Shown piece by piece: positions 55,178-64,000 of a stretch of DNA of 64,000 nucleotides. Within the stretch, counting starts at the first letter, position 1. Each line of letters begins with the position of its first letter. The notes beneath the pieces are model-generated. The model saw only the letters and a list, made by a program, of their open reading frames with translations. It had not been told where the DNA came from and searched no databases. The position numbers were made by a program, and so were the translations under genes. The stretch comes from JBQLZO01 sp052168315 (GTDB lineage Bacteria; Planctomycetota; Phycisphaerae; Phycisphaerales; UBA1924): assembly GCA_052168315.1 (NCBI GenBank), contig JBQLZO010000007.1, forward strand, positions 1 through 64,000, given 5' to 3'.

Positions 55178-55906
55178 TCACACCCCCGTCCACGCGCCCG
55201 GAACCTGCCCCGCCAGCGTGAACCGACCCATCAACCGGTTCGCGCGGTACTTGCACCACCCCAGCCCCAGCCGATCGCGGATCTCCAGCACCTCCCGCTT
55301 CGTGAACGCCGCCTCGACCGACACCCGCGCATCGTGCGCGATGATTTGCGGCTGACCGATCGTCGCCGCGCCCACCACCAGCCGGTTCCACCCCGATCGG
55401 ATCAGGTCGTTCCACACGATCCCCCGCCGGCTCACCCGCTCCATCATCCGCAGCACCGTCAGCACCTCCACATCCTGAAGGTGATGCAGGAACAGCCCCG
55501 CGTGCGCGTAGTCGAACGCATCGGGCCCGAACTCGTCCATCAGCTTCAGCGCATCGGCGTGCCGCGCCTCGATCCACTCGCCCAGCCCCGCACGCGCGAT
55601 CCGCTCGCGCGCCGCCGCCAGCGTCTTCGGATGCGCATCGATCGCCACCACCCGCAGCGCGTGCCCCCGCGCCCGCGCCCACTCCACCGCCGCGATCGGA
55701 AGGTCCGCGCTCCCCGTGCCGATGTCCAGCAGCGTGATCTCCCGCCCCTTGGGCCAGTCACGCGACCACCGCGAAAGATGCCCCAGCAGCGCCGCCCGAC
55801 CGCCCCACCCAGCGTTCACCAGCCGGATGAACCACAGCGAGCGATGCAGCGCCGCATCCGGAACGCCGGGGTCATCCATCATCTCGGGCGTGATCCTCCG
55901 CGGCAT
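55178..55906 (-). CDS. SAM-dependent methyltransferase
   Basis: The 242-residue class I methyltransferase has the SAM motif LLDIGTGSADLPIAAVEWAR (about 59-78), then VVAIDAHPKTLAAAR and DYAHAGLFLHHLQDVEV. The latter pattern is typical of small-molecule methyltransferases found near type III polyketide synthases. No synthase is nearby. The start at 55906 fits the family. The substrate is unknown. Confidence 0.82.
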   Translation of the reverse strand: MPRRITPEMMDDPGVPDAALHRSLWFIRLVNAGWGGRAALLGHLSRWSRDWPKGREITLLDIGTGSADLPIAAVEWARARGHALRVVAIDAHPKTLAAARERIARAGLGEWIEARHADALKLMDEFGPDAFDYAHAGLFLHHLQDVEVLTVLRMMERVSRRGIVWNDLIRSGWNRLVVGAATIGQPQIIAHDARVSVEAAFTKREVLEIRDRLGLGWCKYRANRLMGRFTLAGQVPGAWTGV

Positions 55907-55947
55907 GCACCCACGATAGCCCGCGACCCCGGCTAGGCTGTCCACCC

Positions 55948-56691
55948 ATGCCAAGGCTCTCCACGCGCACCAAGAAGCGGGCGCTGATCGCGCTCACCGC
56001 CGCCGGCGTGCTCGTCGCCGCGCTGGCCGCGTGGCTCTTCTTCGCCTCACGGGCCCGACCGCTCTGGTGGATCGACGCCGCAGCGCTCCCGCAGGACAGC
56101 GCCGAACGCGCCGCCGCGCTCGAACGCGGCGCCACCACCGCCCTCCACACCGTCCGCGACGACGATCAGGACCCGTGGGGCGTCGCCATGGACCAGGACG
56201 ATGCCAACGCGTGGCTCCGCCACCGGCTCAACCCGTGGCTCGCCAACCGCGGGATCACCGCGCCGCCCTTCGAGCCCCGCGTGGCATTCGCCCCCGGCGA
56301 GCTCCGCATCGGGCTCGGCATGGAGCCCCGCCGCATCATGTGGGCCGTCTTCGATGTCTCCTTCGACGATGGCAGCGCAGCCCCCGGCGGCGAATCCTCC
56401 CTCCGCCTCTCGCTCCGAGAGACCGGCGTCGGCCGCGTGCCCGTCCCCCGCGTGTTCGTCCGCCGCGTCGGAGAGCCCGCCCTCCGCAGCGCCCTGGGAC
56501 AATGGGTCCGCTTCGAGGATGCCGGCGACATCATCCTCCGCATGCCCGGCCTCGGGCTCGCCGACGGCCGCGCTGTCCGCATCGTCGACATCGAATTCGA
56601 AGACCAACGCATCATCTTCCGCTGCATCACCGAACGCGCCGGCAATCCCGCCCCGCCCGCCACGCCCCCCGACGATGCCCCCACACCATGA
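55948..56691 (+). CDS. Membrane-anchored hypothetical protein
   Basis: The 247-residue protein has a single N-terminal anchor (LIALTAAGVLVAALAAWLFF, about 13-32) and a beta-rich extracytoplasmic domain. The domain has DANAWLRHRLNPWLANRGIT, then LRIGLGMEPRRIMWAVFDVS and paired beta-strand segments. The family is not recognised. It is divergent from the methyltransferase gene. Confidence 0.65.
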   Translation: MPRLSTRTKKRALIALTAAGVLVAALAAWLFFASRARPLWWIDAAALPQDSAERAAALERGATTALHTVRDDDQDPWGVAMDQDDANAWLRHRLNPWLANRGITAPPFEPRVAFAPGELRIGLGMEPRRIMWAVFDVSFDDGSAAPGGESSLRLSLRETGVGRVPVPRVFVRRVGEPALRSALGQWVRFEDAGDIILRMPGLGLADGRAVRIVDIEFEDQRIIFRCITERAGNPAPPATPPDDAPTP

Positions 56692-56874
56692 CCGAGCGCA
56701 ACGCAATGCGGGCGTCTCGACACATGGCCAAGACGCCCGCCTGGTGGTGGTGACCCGGATTCAGGAGAGAGTGAGAGATCCGGTCAGTCCGATGCCCCGG
56801 GGCTCAAAGGCCCACATCCCCTCGAACTCCCAAGCCCCAACCCTTTCCCTTGGGAAAGTTGGGGGGGTGGGGGG

Positions 56875-57894
56875 TCAGTTCCAGCGGGCGCGGTCGGTCG
56901 ATGCGACGGGGCCCGTGGGCTGGTCATCATCAGCATCATCGCCGATGATCACCGTCTGATCCTCGTTGTTGTCCGCACCGACATCGTGCGCACCCGTGGT
57001 GCCGTCGATGATCAGCCGCTGCGGCGAGATCACCATCCCGCGGGAAGCGTTCTCGAACGCCTCGCGGCTGATCTTCTCCGCGTCCAGCCGCGCCTTGACC
57101 TGCTGCTCATAGTCCGTCTCGGCCTTCCGCGTCAGCTGCGCCAGGCGCTGCTCCTGCTCCGCACGGATGCTCGCCATCCGCTCCGTCAGGTGGTTCAGCG
57201 AGGAAGCCTCGAACCGGTCCAGCTCATCAAGGCGACGCGCCCGATCCTCGACCAGCTCGATCATCTTCTCGTTCCGCTCGATCATCTCGATCTGCGAATC
57301 GAGCTGCCAGATCTGCGACTGGAACTGCACCTGCTCCGACTCCAGCGTCGTCGCCAGCTCCGTCAGCCGGTCCCGCTGCTCCGTCAGGAACGCGATGTCG
57401 CGCTCGGCATCCTGCACCCGCGTCGCGTACGCCGCCAGCGTCGCACGAAGCCGCGTGCCCTCCGCGTACGCCTGATCCAGCGGCACGACATTCCCATCGA
57501 ACCGCACCGAGATGATCCGCGTCGGCGCATTGGTCCGGGCCGCCTCGGCCTGATCCAGCAGGCCCTTCAGCTCGCCGAGATCCGCCGTCACCAGCTCCAC
57601 AACCCCCGCCGCGACCAGCTTGTCCTGCTTCAACGCCGCGATCTGGCGATCCACCTGCGACAGCTCGCCGCGCACCTCCGTGATCCGCGCCGGGTACTGA
57701 CGCTCGAGATCACGCAGCTGCGCACGCAGCGCCACCGGGTCATCGATCTGAGAGTCGATCACCCCGATGATCCGGGCCTTCGTCTGCCCGAGCAGTGCCG
57801 CGAACCGCGGCGAGGCCTGGGCGGCAACGACGACGGCGCCGGTGGCCAGCCCGCCGATCACACCCAGTCGAACGATGCCTTTGCAGAGTCCCAT
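56875..57894 (-). CDS. Membrane-anchored coiled-coil protein
   Basis: The 339-residue protein has an N-terminal anchor (GIVRLGVIGGLATGAVVVAA, about 6-25), then about 240 residues of continuous coiled coil (for example LRDLERQYPARITEVRGELS and ELATTLESEQVQFQSQIWQL). It ends in an acidic Asp-rich tail. AAGGA lies eight bases before the ATG at 57894. It could act as an envelope spacer. The stop is followed directly by C6-A-C7 in the transcript. Confidence 0.72.
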   Translation of the reverse strand: MGLCKGIVRLGVIGGLATGAVVVAAQASPRFAALLGQTKARIIGVIDSQIDDPVALRAQLRDLERQYPARITEVRGELSQVDRQIAALKQDKLVAAGVVELVTADLGELKGLLDQAEAARTNAPTRIISVRFDGNVVPLDQAYAEGTRLRATLAAYATRVQDAERDIAFLTEQRDRLTELATTLESEQVQFQSQIWQLDSQIEMIERNEKMIELVEDRARRLDELDRFEASSLNHLTERMASIRAEQEQRLAQLTRKAETDYEQQVKARLDAEKISREAFENASRGMVISPQRLIIDGTTGAHDVGADNNEDQTVIIGDDADDDQPTGPVASTDRARWN

Positions 57895-58174
57895 GGCTCG
57901 ATTCCTTTCCACGGGCGTGTCCCGCCCGGTCTCGTGGCTCCATTCGTGTCCCGCCCCCGCGACGCCTGCTTCGACGACGGGACGGGCCAACGAACAGGTC
58001 ATTGGGAAACCACGCTCCGGATTTCACAAAGCCATCACACACACCCCGCCCGACCCCACGCTCGCACCCGCCACCAGAGCCGAGCACGAGCGCGACACCG
58101 CCCACGCCCCCTCCGGTCCGAAAATCACCCTGCCATGACCACATGACCCCCGCCCCCCACGCCCCGGGGCCCGC

Positions 58175-61153
58175 TCACCCCGCATCCCGCGCCGACGGCG
58201 CCGGAGCGTCCCGGGCCGGCGGCGGCGGCGGAGCCGGAGCCTGCTCGCCACCCTCGCGCGCGGACTCCTTCTGCAGCCGCTCGATCACCCGCTGGAAGTA
58301 CCGATCCACCGCATCCTGGCGATCACGCGGGATCGGCTCGCGAGCGATCGCCCGCTCATCCGGGTTCCGCGCCCGCTCGATCCGCTGCAGCGCCTCCGCC
58401 GGCGAACTGATCCGCGCTGACTGGTCGCCCTCCGGACGCGGCAGCCCCGACGGATCCGTCGTCTGCCCCACCACCCGCTCATCGCGGTTCTCTTCCGTCG
58501 GGCGTCGCAGATCCAGATCATCCGTCCGCCGCTCGCTCGCCAAGCGATCAGCGCTACCCCCGACCTCGCGCTCGCCCTCGCCCGATTCCGCACGCTCGGC
58601 CTGCGCCCAGCGCTCCAGCTCCGCGCGCTCCTCCGGCGTCATGTCCTCGAGCATCCGCCGCTGCGCCTCGCGCAGCTGCTCGGCCGTCATCCGATCGCGC
58701 TCGCTCTGACGCCGACGCTCGCTCAGCCGCTCCAGCGAATCGCCCAGCGGCGGCGCCGGCTGCTCCGTCCCCTCACCCTTCCCAGCGCCGCGCCCCGGCG
58801 CGCCATTCGTCTCCGTCGACGCTGGAGCGCTCCCCTCCGACTGCCCCTGCGCCCCCGATGGCGCGCCGGATGGATCCGGCTCGCCGCCCTCACCCGCACC
58901 CGGCGCGCCCGCCTGATCCGTCGGCTCAGAACCGCCCGACTCACCACCGGCCTCGCCCGCCCCCGGCTGCGCTGTGCCCGAGTCCGGCGAACCCGGCTCG
59001 CCCGACTCCGGAGAAGTCTCCTCCGTCGCGCCGTCGGGAGGCGGCGCACCCGTCGGATCCGTGCCGCTGTCCGGGGTCGCGCCATCGGGCGCATCCGGCG
59101 GCGCTTCGCCCGGAGGCGTCCCGCTCCCCGGCGACTGATTCGGATCCGCCCCCGGCGCCGGCGACTCCGGCGACTCCGGCGCACCCGTCCCGGGCTGACC
59201 CGGCTCGGACTGCTCACCGCCCGGCGAGGGCTGCTCCGAACCCGGCTGACGCTCCGACGGTGCGTTCGGATCGCGCGCCGATTGCTCACCGCTCGACCCA
59301 GGACGCGACTCCTGACCGGTGCGCTCCGAGTTCCCCTCGGCCTGCGGCCCGACCTGCGGATCCGCCGGCTGTTTCGACGACCCCGAACCCTCACCGGGCT
59401 CACGCGGCGCATCCGGATCGTTCGGGTCGCCCGGCGTCTTCCCGGTGGATTCACCCGGCTCGCCCGACTCCCCGCCCGGCTCCTGACCCGGCGTCCGCTC
59501 CTGCCCCTGCTCCGCCCCGCTCTGCTCCGATCCGGGATCCCGCTGACCCCCATCCGCGCCCGGCTCCTGCCCCGGCGCTTGCCCGGGCTCCTGACCACCC
59601 TGCTCCGACGATGGCGAAGGCGATGGCGAAGATTCCGGCGACCCATCCCCACGCTCGCCCGACCCATCCGCAGACGCCTCGCCCGGCTCGCCGGTGCGCT
59701 GATCGCCCTCCCGCTCACCACCCCGCTCCGATCCACCGTCCTCCGCCCCGCGATCGGCCTCGTTGTTGTCCGCGCCCGCGGGCTCATCGGGCGCACCGGA
59801 CGCCTCAGGCTCCGCGCTGTTCGGATCGACCCGATCCGCCAGCCGATCGATCTCTTCCGCAAGTTCCCCCGCATCCGCGCCCGCCTGCCGCTCGCTCTCC
59901 CGGCGCTCCGCCTCCTCCGCGAGCCGCTCCGCCAGTCGACGCGCAGCCTCGGCATCGAACCCGCGCTGTTCCAGCGCACGCTGCATCGCATCCGCATCGC
60001 CCGACTCAGCGCTGTCCAGCAGCGCCCGCGCATCCTCCGGGCTCAGCCCGAGCGACTCCAGCGAACGCAGCGCCTCGTCGCGCTCCGCATCGCCGCGCTG
60101 TTCGCGCTCGTTCGCAAGATCACGCACCCGCTGCGCCAATTCCTCCAGACGACGCGCCGCGTCCGCGCGCTCTTCCGCCGAGGCCGACTCCGCCTCCCGC
60201 GACATCGCGCTCCCCGCCGCCGCCGCCCGATCGAAGTCCGCCGCACGCAGCGCCTCCGACAGCTCATCCGCCGCCCGGCGCAGCGCATCATCATCCGCAC
60301 CGCCCGATGCGCCCGCCTCGCCCGCACCACCATCCTCATCGAGCCCGGACAACAACTCGCTCAGCGACTCATCAGCAGCCTTCTGTCGCGCCGCCCGATC
60401 CTCGAGTTGCTCCGCGATGTCCTCCACCACCCGCGCCGACTCCTCCGCGGCCTGCGCCGGATCGATCCGCCCCGCATCCAACTGCTCACGCAGCCGCGCC
60501 AACGCCTCACGCTGCTGCTCCAGCAACGGATCCGCCCGATCACCCAGCGCCTCCGCAGGATCATCCCCACCGATGGTCTCCTCCAGCGCCTCCTCCGCCG
60601 CCGTCAGCCGCGCCGCAGCGCTCTCACGCTGCGCCGCCTCGATCTCCGCGAGCGGCGATTCGGGCTCGGACAACAACCGCATCGGCGGGATCAGCATCGC
60701 CGACCCCACCGCCGCCGCCGCCACCAACGGCCACGCCCACCAGGTCCGATCCGCGGAGATCGGCATCGCCGCACGCAGGTTCACCTTCGACGCCACCCCA
60801 TCCGCCCGCGCCACCAGCACGCGCACCACCGGGTCATCCGGACGCTGCCGAACCAGGTCCAGCGCCGACGCGATCTGGTCATCCAGCCGCAGCGCACGAT
60901 CCACCCGCGACACCGCCGCGATCGGATGGTCCCGACGCATCCACGCGATCACGCACCCCACCACAAGCGCCAACGGCAACGCCACCCCGGGGAACACCCA
61001 CCACGGAAACCCCGGCCCGATCAGCCGATCGCACACCGCCCCCACCAGCGCCACGATCGAACCGACCAACAGCGCCGGCCCCAGCACCGCCACCGCCCGA
61101 GACACCAGCGACCGACGCGCTGCCCGCTCGGCAAGTTGTTGCGCGATCGACAT
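58175..61153 (-). CDS. Very long low-complexity membrane protein
   Basis: The 992-residue protein has two N-terminal membrane helices (VAVLGPALLVGSIVALVGAV and VFPGVALPLALVVGCVIAWM) and then, near 137-155, another hydrophobic segment. A long Ala/Glu/Arg coiled-coil region follows to about 440. About 380 residues of Gly/Ser/Glu/Pro-rich sequence come next, then a charged C-terminus with LRRPTEENRDERVVGQTTD. The N-terminal half resembles DUF4175-like planctomycete proteins. ATG at 61153 is preceded by AGGA. Composition is extreme, and the function is unknown. Confidence 0.72.
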   Translation of the reverse strand: MSIAQQLAERAARRSLVSRAVAVLGPALLVGSIVALVGAVCDRLIGPGFPWWVFPGVALPLALVVGCVIAWMRRDHPIAAVSRVDRALRLDDQIASALDLVRQRPDDPVVRVLVARADGVASKVNLRAAMPISADRTWWAWPLVAAAAVGSAMLIPPMRLLSEPESPLAEIEAAQRESAAARLTAAEEALEETIGGDDPAEALGDRADPLLEQQREALARLREQLDAGRIDPAQAAEESARVVEDIAEQLEDRAARQKAADESLSELLSGLDEDGGAGEAGASGGADDDALRRAADELSEALRAADFDRAAAAGSAMSREAESASAEERADAARRLEELAQRVRDLANEREQRGDAERDEALRSLESLGLSPEDARALLDSAESGDADAMQRALEQRGFDAEAARRLAERLAEEAERRESERQAGADAGELAEEIDRLADRVDPNSAEPEASGAPDEPAGADNNEADRGAEDGGSERGGEREGDQRTGEPGEASADGSGERGDGSPESSPSPSPSSEQGGQEPGQAPGQEPGADGGQRDPGSEQSGAEQGQERTPGQEPGGESGEPGESTGKTPGDPNDPDAPREPGEGSGSSKQPADPQVGPQAEGNSERTGQESRPGSSGEQSARDPNAPSERQPGSEQPSPGGEQSEPGQPGTGAPESPESPAPGADPNQSPGSGTPPGEAPPDAPDGATPDSGTDPTGAPPPDGATEETSPESGEPGSPDSGTAQPGAGEAGGESGGSEPTDQAGAPGAGEGGEPDPSGAPSGAQGQSEGSAPASTETNGAPGRGAGKGEGTEQPAPPLGDSLERLSERRRQSERDRMTAEQLREAQRRMLEDMTPEERAELERWAQAERAESGEGEREVGGSADRLASERRTDDLDLRRPTEENRDERVVGQTTDPSGLPRPEGDQSARISSPAEALQRIERARNPDERAIAREPIPRDRQDAVDRYFQRVIERLQKESAREGGEQAPAPPPPPARDAPAPSARDAG

Positions 61154-61476
61154 ATCCAATCCTACGGACACCCCCGATCAATGTTCCGCGCCCACCCTCG
61201 ACGCCCCGCCAACGCCGATCCACCACCCTTCCCACGCCCTGCGCACACAATCACCCGATCCCCGATATGCCTTACGGAAATGGTCGCTTCGCTCGTGCCC
61301 GCCTTCCCGATCGAATCCGCCCTCAACGCCTCCCCTTCCTGAATTCCGGTTGCGAGTACCATTTTTTGGCACTATTCTCAATAGGTCCGCCAATCATCCC
61401 GATCGGGCGCACGCGTGATTCCCGCACTTTGGGACATCTCGCGGTGAAGGCGCAGGATGCGCGAGGAGCGTCGTCC
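61154..61476. other. Intergenic region between divergent genes
   Basis: This is about 320 bases. The right part is less GC-rich and holds the candidate DinB-gene promoter. No other feature was recognised. Confidence 0.5.
61350..61378 (+). promoter_or_regulatory. Candidate promoter of the DinB-like gene
   Basis: TTGCGA at 61350-61355 is followed after 17 bases by TATTCT at 61373-61378, within a relatively AT-rich stretch. The leader would be about 90 bases. Pattern-based only. Confidence 0.4.
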
Positions 61477-61998
61477 ATGAGCGAATTCGCCGACTATTCA
61501 GGCGTCCCGGCCGGGATCGCACTCAACTACGGGCAGGCCCTGCTCGCCGGCATCGAGCCCCGATCATTCGGACGCATGCCCCAGGGCATCCGCATGAGCC
61601 CGCCCGCCTTCATCTACGGGCACCTCGCCATCTACCCCAACCGCGTGCTCACAATGTGGGAGATGGACAAGGACCTCCCGCTCGATCCCGCCACGGCCGA
61701 GCGCTACACCGCCCTCTTCGGCGCCGGAGTCGAGGCCGTCCACGACCCCGACGGCTCCCTCTACCCACCCATGGAACAGATCGTCTCCGCCTGGAAACGC
61801 GGCCAGGAAGCGCTCATTGCCGCCTCATCCCGCGTGCCCGCCGACCTGCTCGCCCGCCAGAACCCCATCGAACGCATGCGCGAACGCTTCCCCACCATCG
61901 GAGTCGCCTCCAGCTTCCTCATGAACGGGCACGCCATGCTCCACCTCGGCCAGGTCTCGGCATGGCGACGAGCAATGGGCCTCGGCCCGGCCATGTAA
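61477..61998 (+). CDS. DinB-like domain protein
   Basis: The 173-residue protein has the four-helix DinB pattern with three spaced histidines, the likely metal ligands. The first is in YGHLAIY; the others are in MNGHAMLHLGQVSAWRR near the C-terminus. Such proteins are often thiol-dependent or detoxifying enzymes, but the substrate is unknown. AGGAG is eight bases before the ATG. It is divergent from the long low-complexity protein. Confidence 0.78.
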   Translation: MSEFADYSGVPAGIALNYGQALLAGIEPRSFGRMPQGIRMSPPAFIYGHLAIYPNRVLTMWEMDKDLPLDPATAERYTALFGAGVEAVHDPDGSLYPPMEQIVSAWKRGQEALIAASSRVPADLLARQNPIERMRERFPTIGVASSFLMNGHAMLHLGQVSAWRRAMGLGPAM

Positions 61999-62172
61999 CC
62001 CACGACGCGCACACCAACCGCCCGTGAGAATCCGGGCAAGCGTGCGGACCTGAAAGTAAACCGGGAGGAATCGGCGAAGGAAGTGTGGGGAAACCAGGGG
62101 GGGATTGGGGGGGGGCAACCGAGGGACGCGCCCATGATGCCCGCGCCCCGCTTCGTCCGTAAGGAGTTCAAC

Positions 62173-62676
62173 ATGGGTGAGGCTCATTTCGATGGTGATT
62201 GCTGGCGCTCACGCCTCCGAGAGGCCGGCCTCCGCGCGACCACAGCGCGGCTCGCGATCGTCCGCACACTCGACGATGCCGATGGCGCCCTCTCGGCCCA
62301 CGAGGTCATGGAACGACTCGAGATCGAGGGCATGGACCGCGTCACCGTCTACAGAACCCTCGGCTCGCTCGTCGACTGCGGGCTCGCGCACAAGCTCGAC
62401 CCCGGCGACCGCGTCTGGCGCTTCTCGCTCGAAGACCCCAACGACGAGCCCCACGCCCGCGACCACGCCGTGCACCCGCACTTCGTCTGCGACGAATGCG
62501 GCACCATCCTGTGCATGGACAACGCCACCGTCGAGGTCAAGCTCGACCAGGCCCAGTCCGAACGCTTCGAGATCCGCGAGCAGGAAACCGTGCTCCGAGG
62601 CCGCTGCCCCGCCTGCCGCGCCAACCCCCCGCGCGCCGCCGCCCAGCCAGCCGCCGCGCGCCCCATCACCCACTGA
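62173..62676 (+). CDS. Fur-family metalloregulator
   Basis: The 167-residue protein has the Fur winged helix (LREAGLRATTARLAIVRTLD, HEVMERLEIEGMDRVTVYRT), the metal-binding HPHFVCDECG segment and a second Cys pair CPAC. A Pro/Ala-rich tail follows. It represses or activates genes in response to a metal or peroxide. Whether it is Fur, Zur or PerR cannot be told, though the extra CxxC pairs form the structural zinc site of all three. AAGGAG is six bases before the ATG. The regulated genes are unknown; the efflux operon is 10 kb away. Confidence 0.9.
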   Translation: MGEAHFDGDCWRSRLREAGLRATTARLAIVRTLDDADGALSAHEVMERLEIEGMDRVTVYRTLGSLVDCGLAHKLDPGDRVWRFSLEDPNDEPHARDHAVHPHFVCDECGTILCMDNATVEVKLDQAQSERFEIREQETVLRGRCPACRANPPRAAAQPAAARPITH

Positions 62677-62688
62677 CGACCGAGCGCC

Positions 62689-62721
62689 AAAAAAAAAGCG
62701 GCGCTCCACCAGGAAGCGCCG
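62689..62721 (-). terminator. Rho-independent terminator of the glutamate dehydrogenase gene
   Basis: On the minus strand a hairpin of GCGGCGCT(T)CC with GGAGCGCCGC and a four-base loop is followed by nine T. It sits about 35 bases after the gdh stop codon and close to the fur stop on the other strand. Confidence 0.88.
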
Positions 62722-62753
62722 CATCCATCGCGATCACCAGCAACACGCACGGA

Positions 62754-64000
62754 TCAGGGGAAGATCCCACGCAGCCGGTACGCGCCGCCAAGCTCCTCCA
62801 GAGCGCCCACATACGCCGCCGTCCGCATGTCGCACTCGTACTTCCGGCGAGCCGCCAGCACGCGGTGCGCAGCCCCCGTGATGATCCGGTTCAGCTCCGA
62901 GTCCACCATGTCCGCAGACCACCGGATCCGCGACTTGTTCTGCACCCACTCGAAGTACGACACCGTCACACCACCCGCCGAACAAAGGATCGCCGGCAGA
63001 ATCTCCACCCCGCGCGACAGCAGCAACCGCTCGCCCGCCGGCGTCGTCGGCGCGTTGGCCGCCTCAGCGACGACCTTGCAGTCCATCATCGCCGCCTTCT
63101 CCTCGTCGATCATCTGCTCAAGCGCGGCCGGGATGAACACATCCACCGGCGTCGAGTAGAACTGATCCTCCGAGATCTCCTTCGCCCCGTGACCGCCCTT
63201 GGCGTACCCGCTCACACCGCCGTGCTCGCGCACCCACCGGTCCAGCGCCTGCGTGTCCAGCCCATCCTCCTGGTACACCGCGCCCGTGTGGTCCATCACC
63301 GCCGTGACGATCCCGCCACGCTCGGCCCACAGCTTGCCCGCCCAAGAGCCCACATTGCCGAAACCAAGCACCGACGCCGTCGCGCCCTTGGCAATATCGA
63401 TCCCCATCTGCGGCAGCAGCGCCACCAGCACATCCACCACGCCCTGCCCCGTCGCCTTCTCCCGCCCCAGCGAGCCGCCAAGCTCCACCGGCTTGCCCGT
63501 CACCACGGCCTTGGCATCCCCCGCCGAGCGACCCTGCGAGATCTCGATGTAGGTGTCGGCCATCCACGCCATCACCTGCGCGTTCGTCCCGACATCCGGC
63601 GCCGGGATGTCATAGTCCGGCCCGATCTGCGGCGCCAGCGCCGCGATGAACCGCCGAGACACCCGCTCCAGCTCACCCTTCGACAGCGCCCGAGGATCGC
63701 ACTTCACGCCGCCCTTGCCGCCGCCGAACGGGATCCCCATCAACGCGCACTTCATCGTCATCAGGAACGACAACGCCTTCACATCGTCCAGCGACACATC
63801 CTGGTGGAAACGCAGCCCGCCCTTGTACGGCCCGAGCGCGTTGTTGTGCTGCACCCGGTACCCCTTGAACAACGCGTACTTCCCGTTGTCCATCTTCACC
63901 GGGAAGTGCACCATGATCTCGTTCTTCGGCTGGGCGATGATCAGCTTCACATGGTGCGGCAGGTCGATCAGCTGAGCCGCCAGCAACGCCGAATCCACCA
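62754..64000 (-). CDS. Glutamate/leucine/phenylalanine/valine dehydrogenase (5' end outside window)
   Basis: This is the C-terminal part (at least 415 residues) of a Glu/Leu/Phe/Val dehydrogenase. The substrate site KGYRVQHNNALGPYKGGLRF includes the catalytic region, with GIPFGGGKGGVKCDP following. The Rossmann segment ASVLGFGNVGSWAGKLWAER comes next, then a C-terminal VVAEAANAPTTPAGERLLLS. It oxidatively deaminates glutamate or, less likely, a branched amino acid. The start lies beyond base 64000. A terminator follows the stop. Confidence 0.93.
   Translation of the reverse strand, partial: VDSALLAAQLIDLPHHVKLIIAQPKNEIMVHFPVKMDNGKYALFKGYRVQHNNALGPYKGGLRFHQDVSLDDVKALSFLMTMKCALMGIPFGGGKGGVKCDPRALSKGELERVSRRFIAALAPQIGPDYDIPAPDVGTNAQVMAWMADTYIEISQGRSAGDAKAVVTGKPVELGGSLGREKATGQGVVDVLVALLPQMGIDIAKGATASVLGFGNVGSWAGKLWAERGGIVTAVMDHTGAVYQEDGLDTQALDRWVREHGGVSGYAKGGHGAKEISEDQFYSTPVDVFIPAALEQMIDEEKAAMMDCKVVAEAANAPTTPAGERLLLSRGVEILPAILCSAGGVTVSYFEWVQNKSRIRWSADMVDSELNRIITGAAHRVLAARRKYECDMRTAAYVGALEELGGAYRLRGIFP

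Noticed and set aside
58858..61476. Upstream extension of the DinB-like frame over the low-complexity gene
   Set aside because: The extension is Pro/Ala/Arg/His-rich and antisense to the 992-residue gene; the real start at 61477 has AGGAG and a promoter upstream.

Overview
The window is high-GC bacterial DNA with dense, mostly single-copy housekeeping genes and many membrane or secreted proteins without a known family. The combination points to Planctomycetota, most likely the Phycisphaerae. Supporting features are tandem zinc-ribbon (CxxC...CPECG) membrane proteins, a secreted FG-GAP/VCBS protein ending in two dockerin-like Asp-rich repeats, a lone type II pseudopilin-like protein, DUF2089 and DUF3553 proteins, and long Pro/Gly/Glu-rich membrane proteins. 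This placement is inferred from gene content; no rRNA or tRNA gene was found.

Layout. 0-3 kb: an operon of a two-HTH protein and an ABC-ATPase/GNAT fusion, divergent from an XRE/S24 (LexA-like) regulator. 3.3-5.7 kb: ergothioneine genes egtB-egtD. 5.8-12.7 kb: a short dispersed repeat, nucleoside deaminase, pseudopilin, methyltransferase, MacB-type permease without an ATPase, and small conserved proteins. 13-16.3 kb: rpoZ, a stand-alone coaC, a membrane protein, RidA and kynurenine formamidase. 16.4-20.2 kb: tig, a SHOCT membrane protein and clpX, with no clpP. 20.5-25.2 kb: VCBS/dockerin-like protein, tatD, rnc and rpmH. 25.5-28.6 kb: two tandem secreted paralogues, the second split by a frameshift. 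28.7-39.1 kb: sucC, a DUF2089 regulator with a membrane partner, a TPR lipoprotein, scoA without scoB, an SDR, a MITE-like element, an alcohol dehydrogenase and an MhqO-type dioxygenase. 39.2-42.9 kb: four tandem zinc-ribbon membrane paralogues. 43-52 kb: an EamA half-transporter, a 3D-domain protein and a Cus/Czc-type RND metal efflux operon flanked by two His-rich accessory proteins. 52-64 kb: hypothetical secreted and membrane proteins, a DinB-like protein, a Fur-family regulator and the 3' part of a glutamate dehydrogenase gene.

Base composition changes along the window. The + strand is G-rich on the left and C-rich on the right, largely independent of gene direction, with a crossover near 20-25 kb. 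This would fit a replication terminus close by.

The most distinctive candidates for undescribed biology are the S24-regulated HTH/ABC-GNAT module, the four-gene zinc-ribbon membrane array, the His/Cys-rich accessory proteins of the efflux operon, the tandem secreted paralogues with a frameshift, and the dispersed hairpin repeat. Recurrent C-runs directly after stop codons may mark a termination signal.
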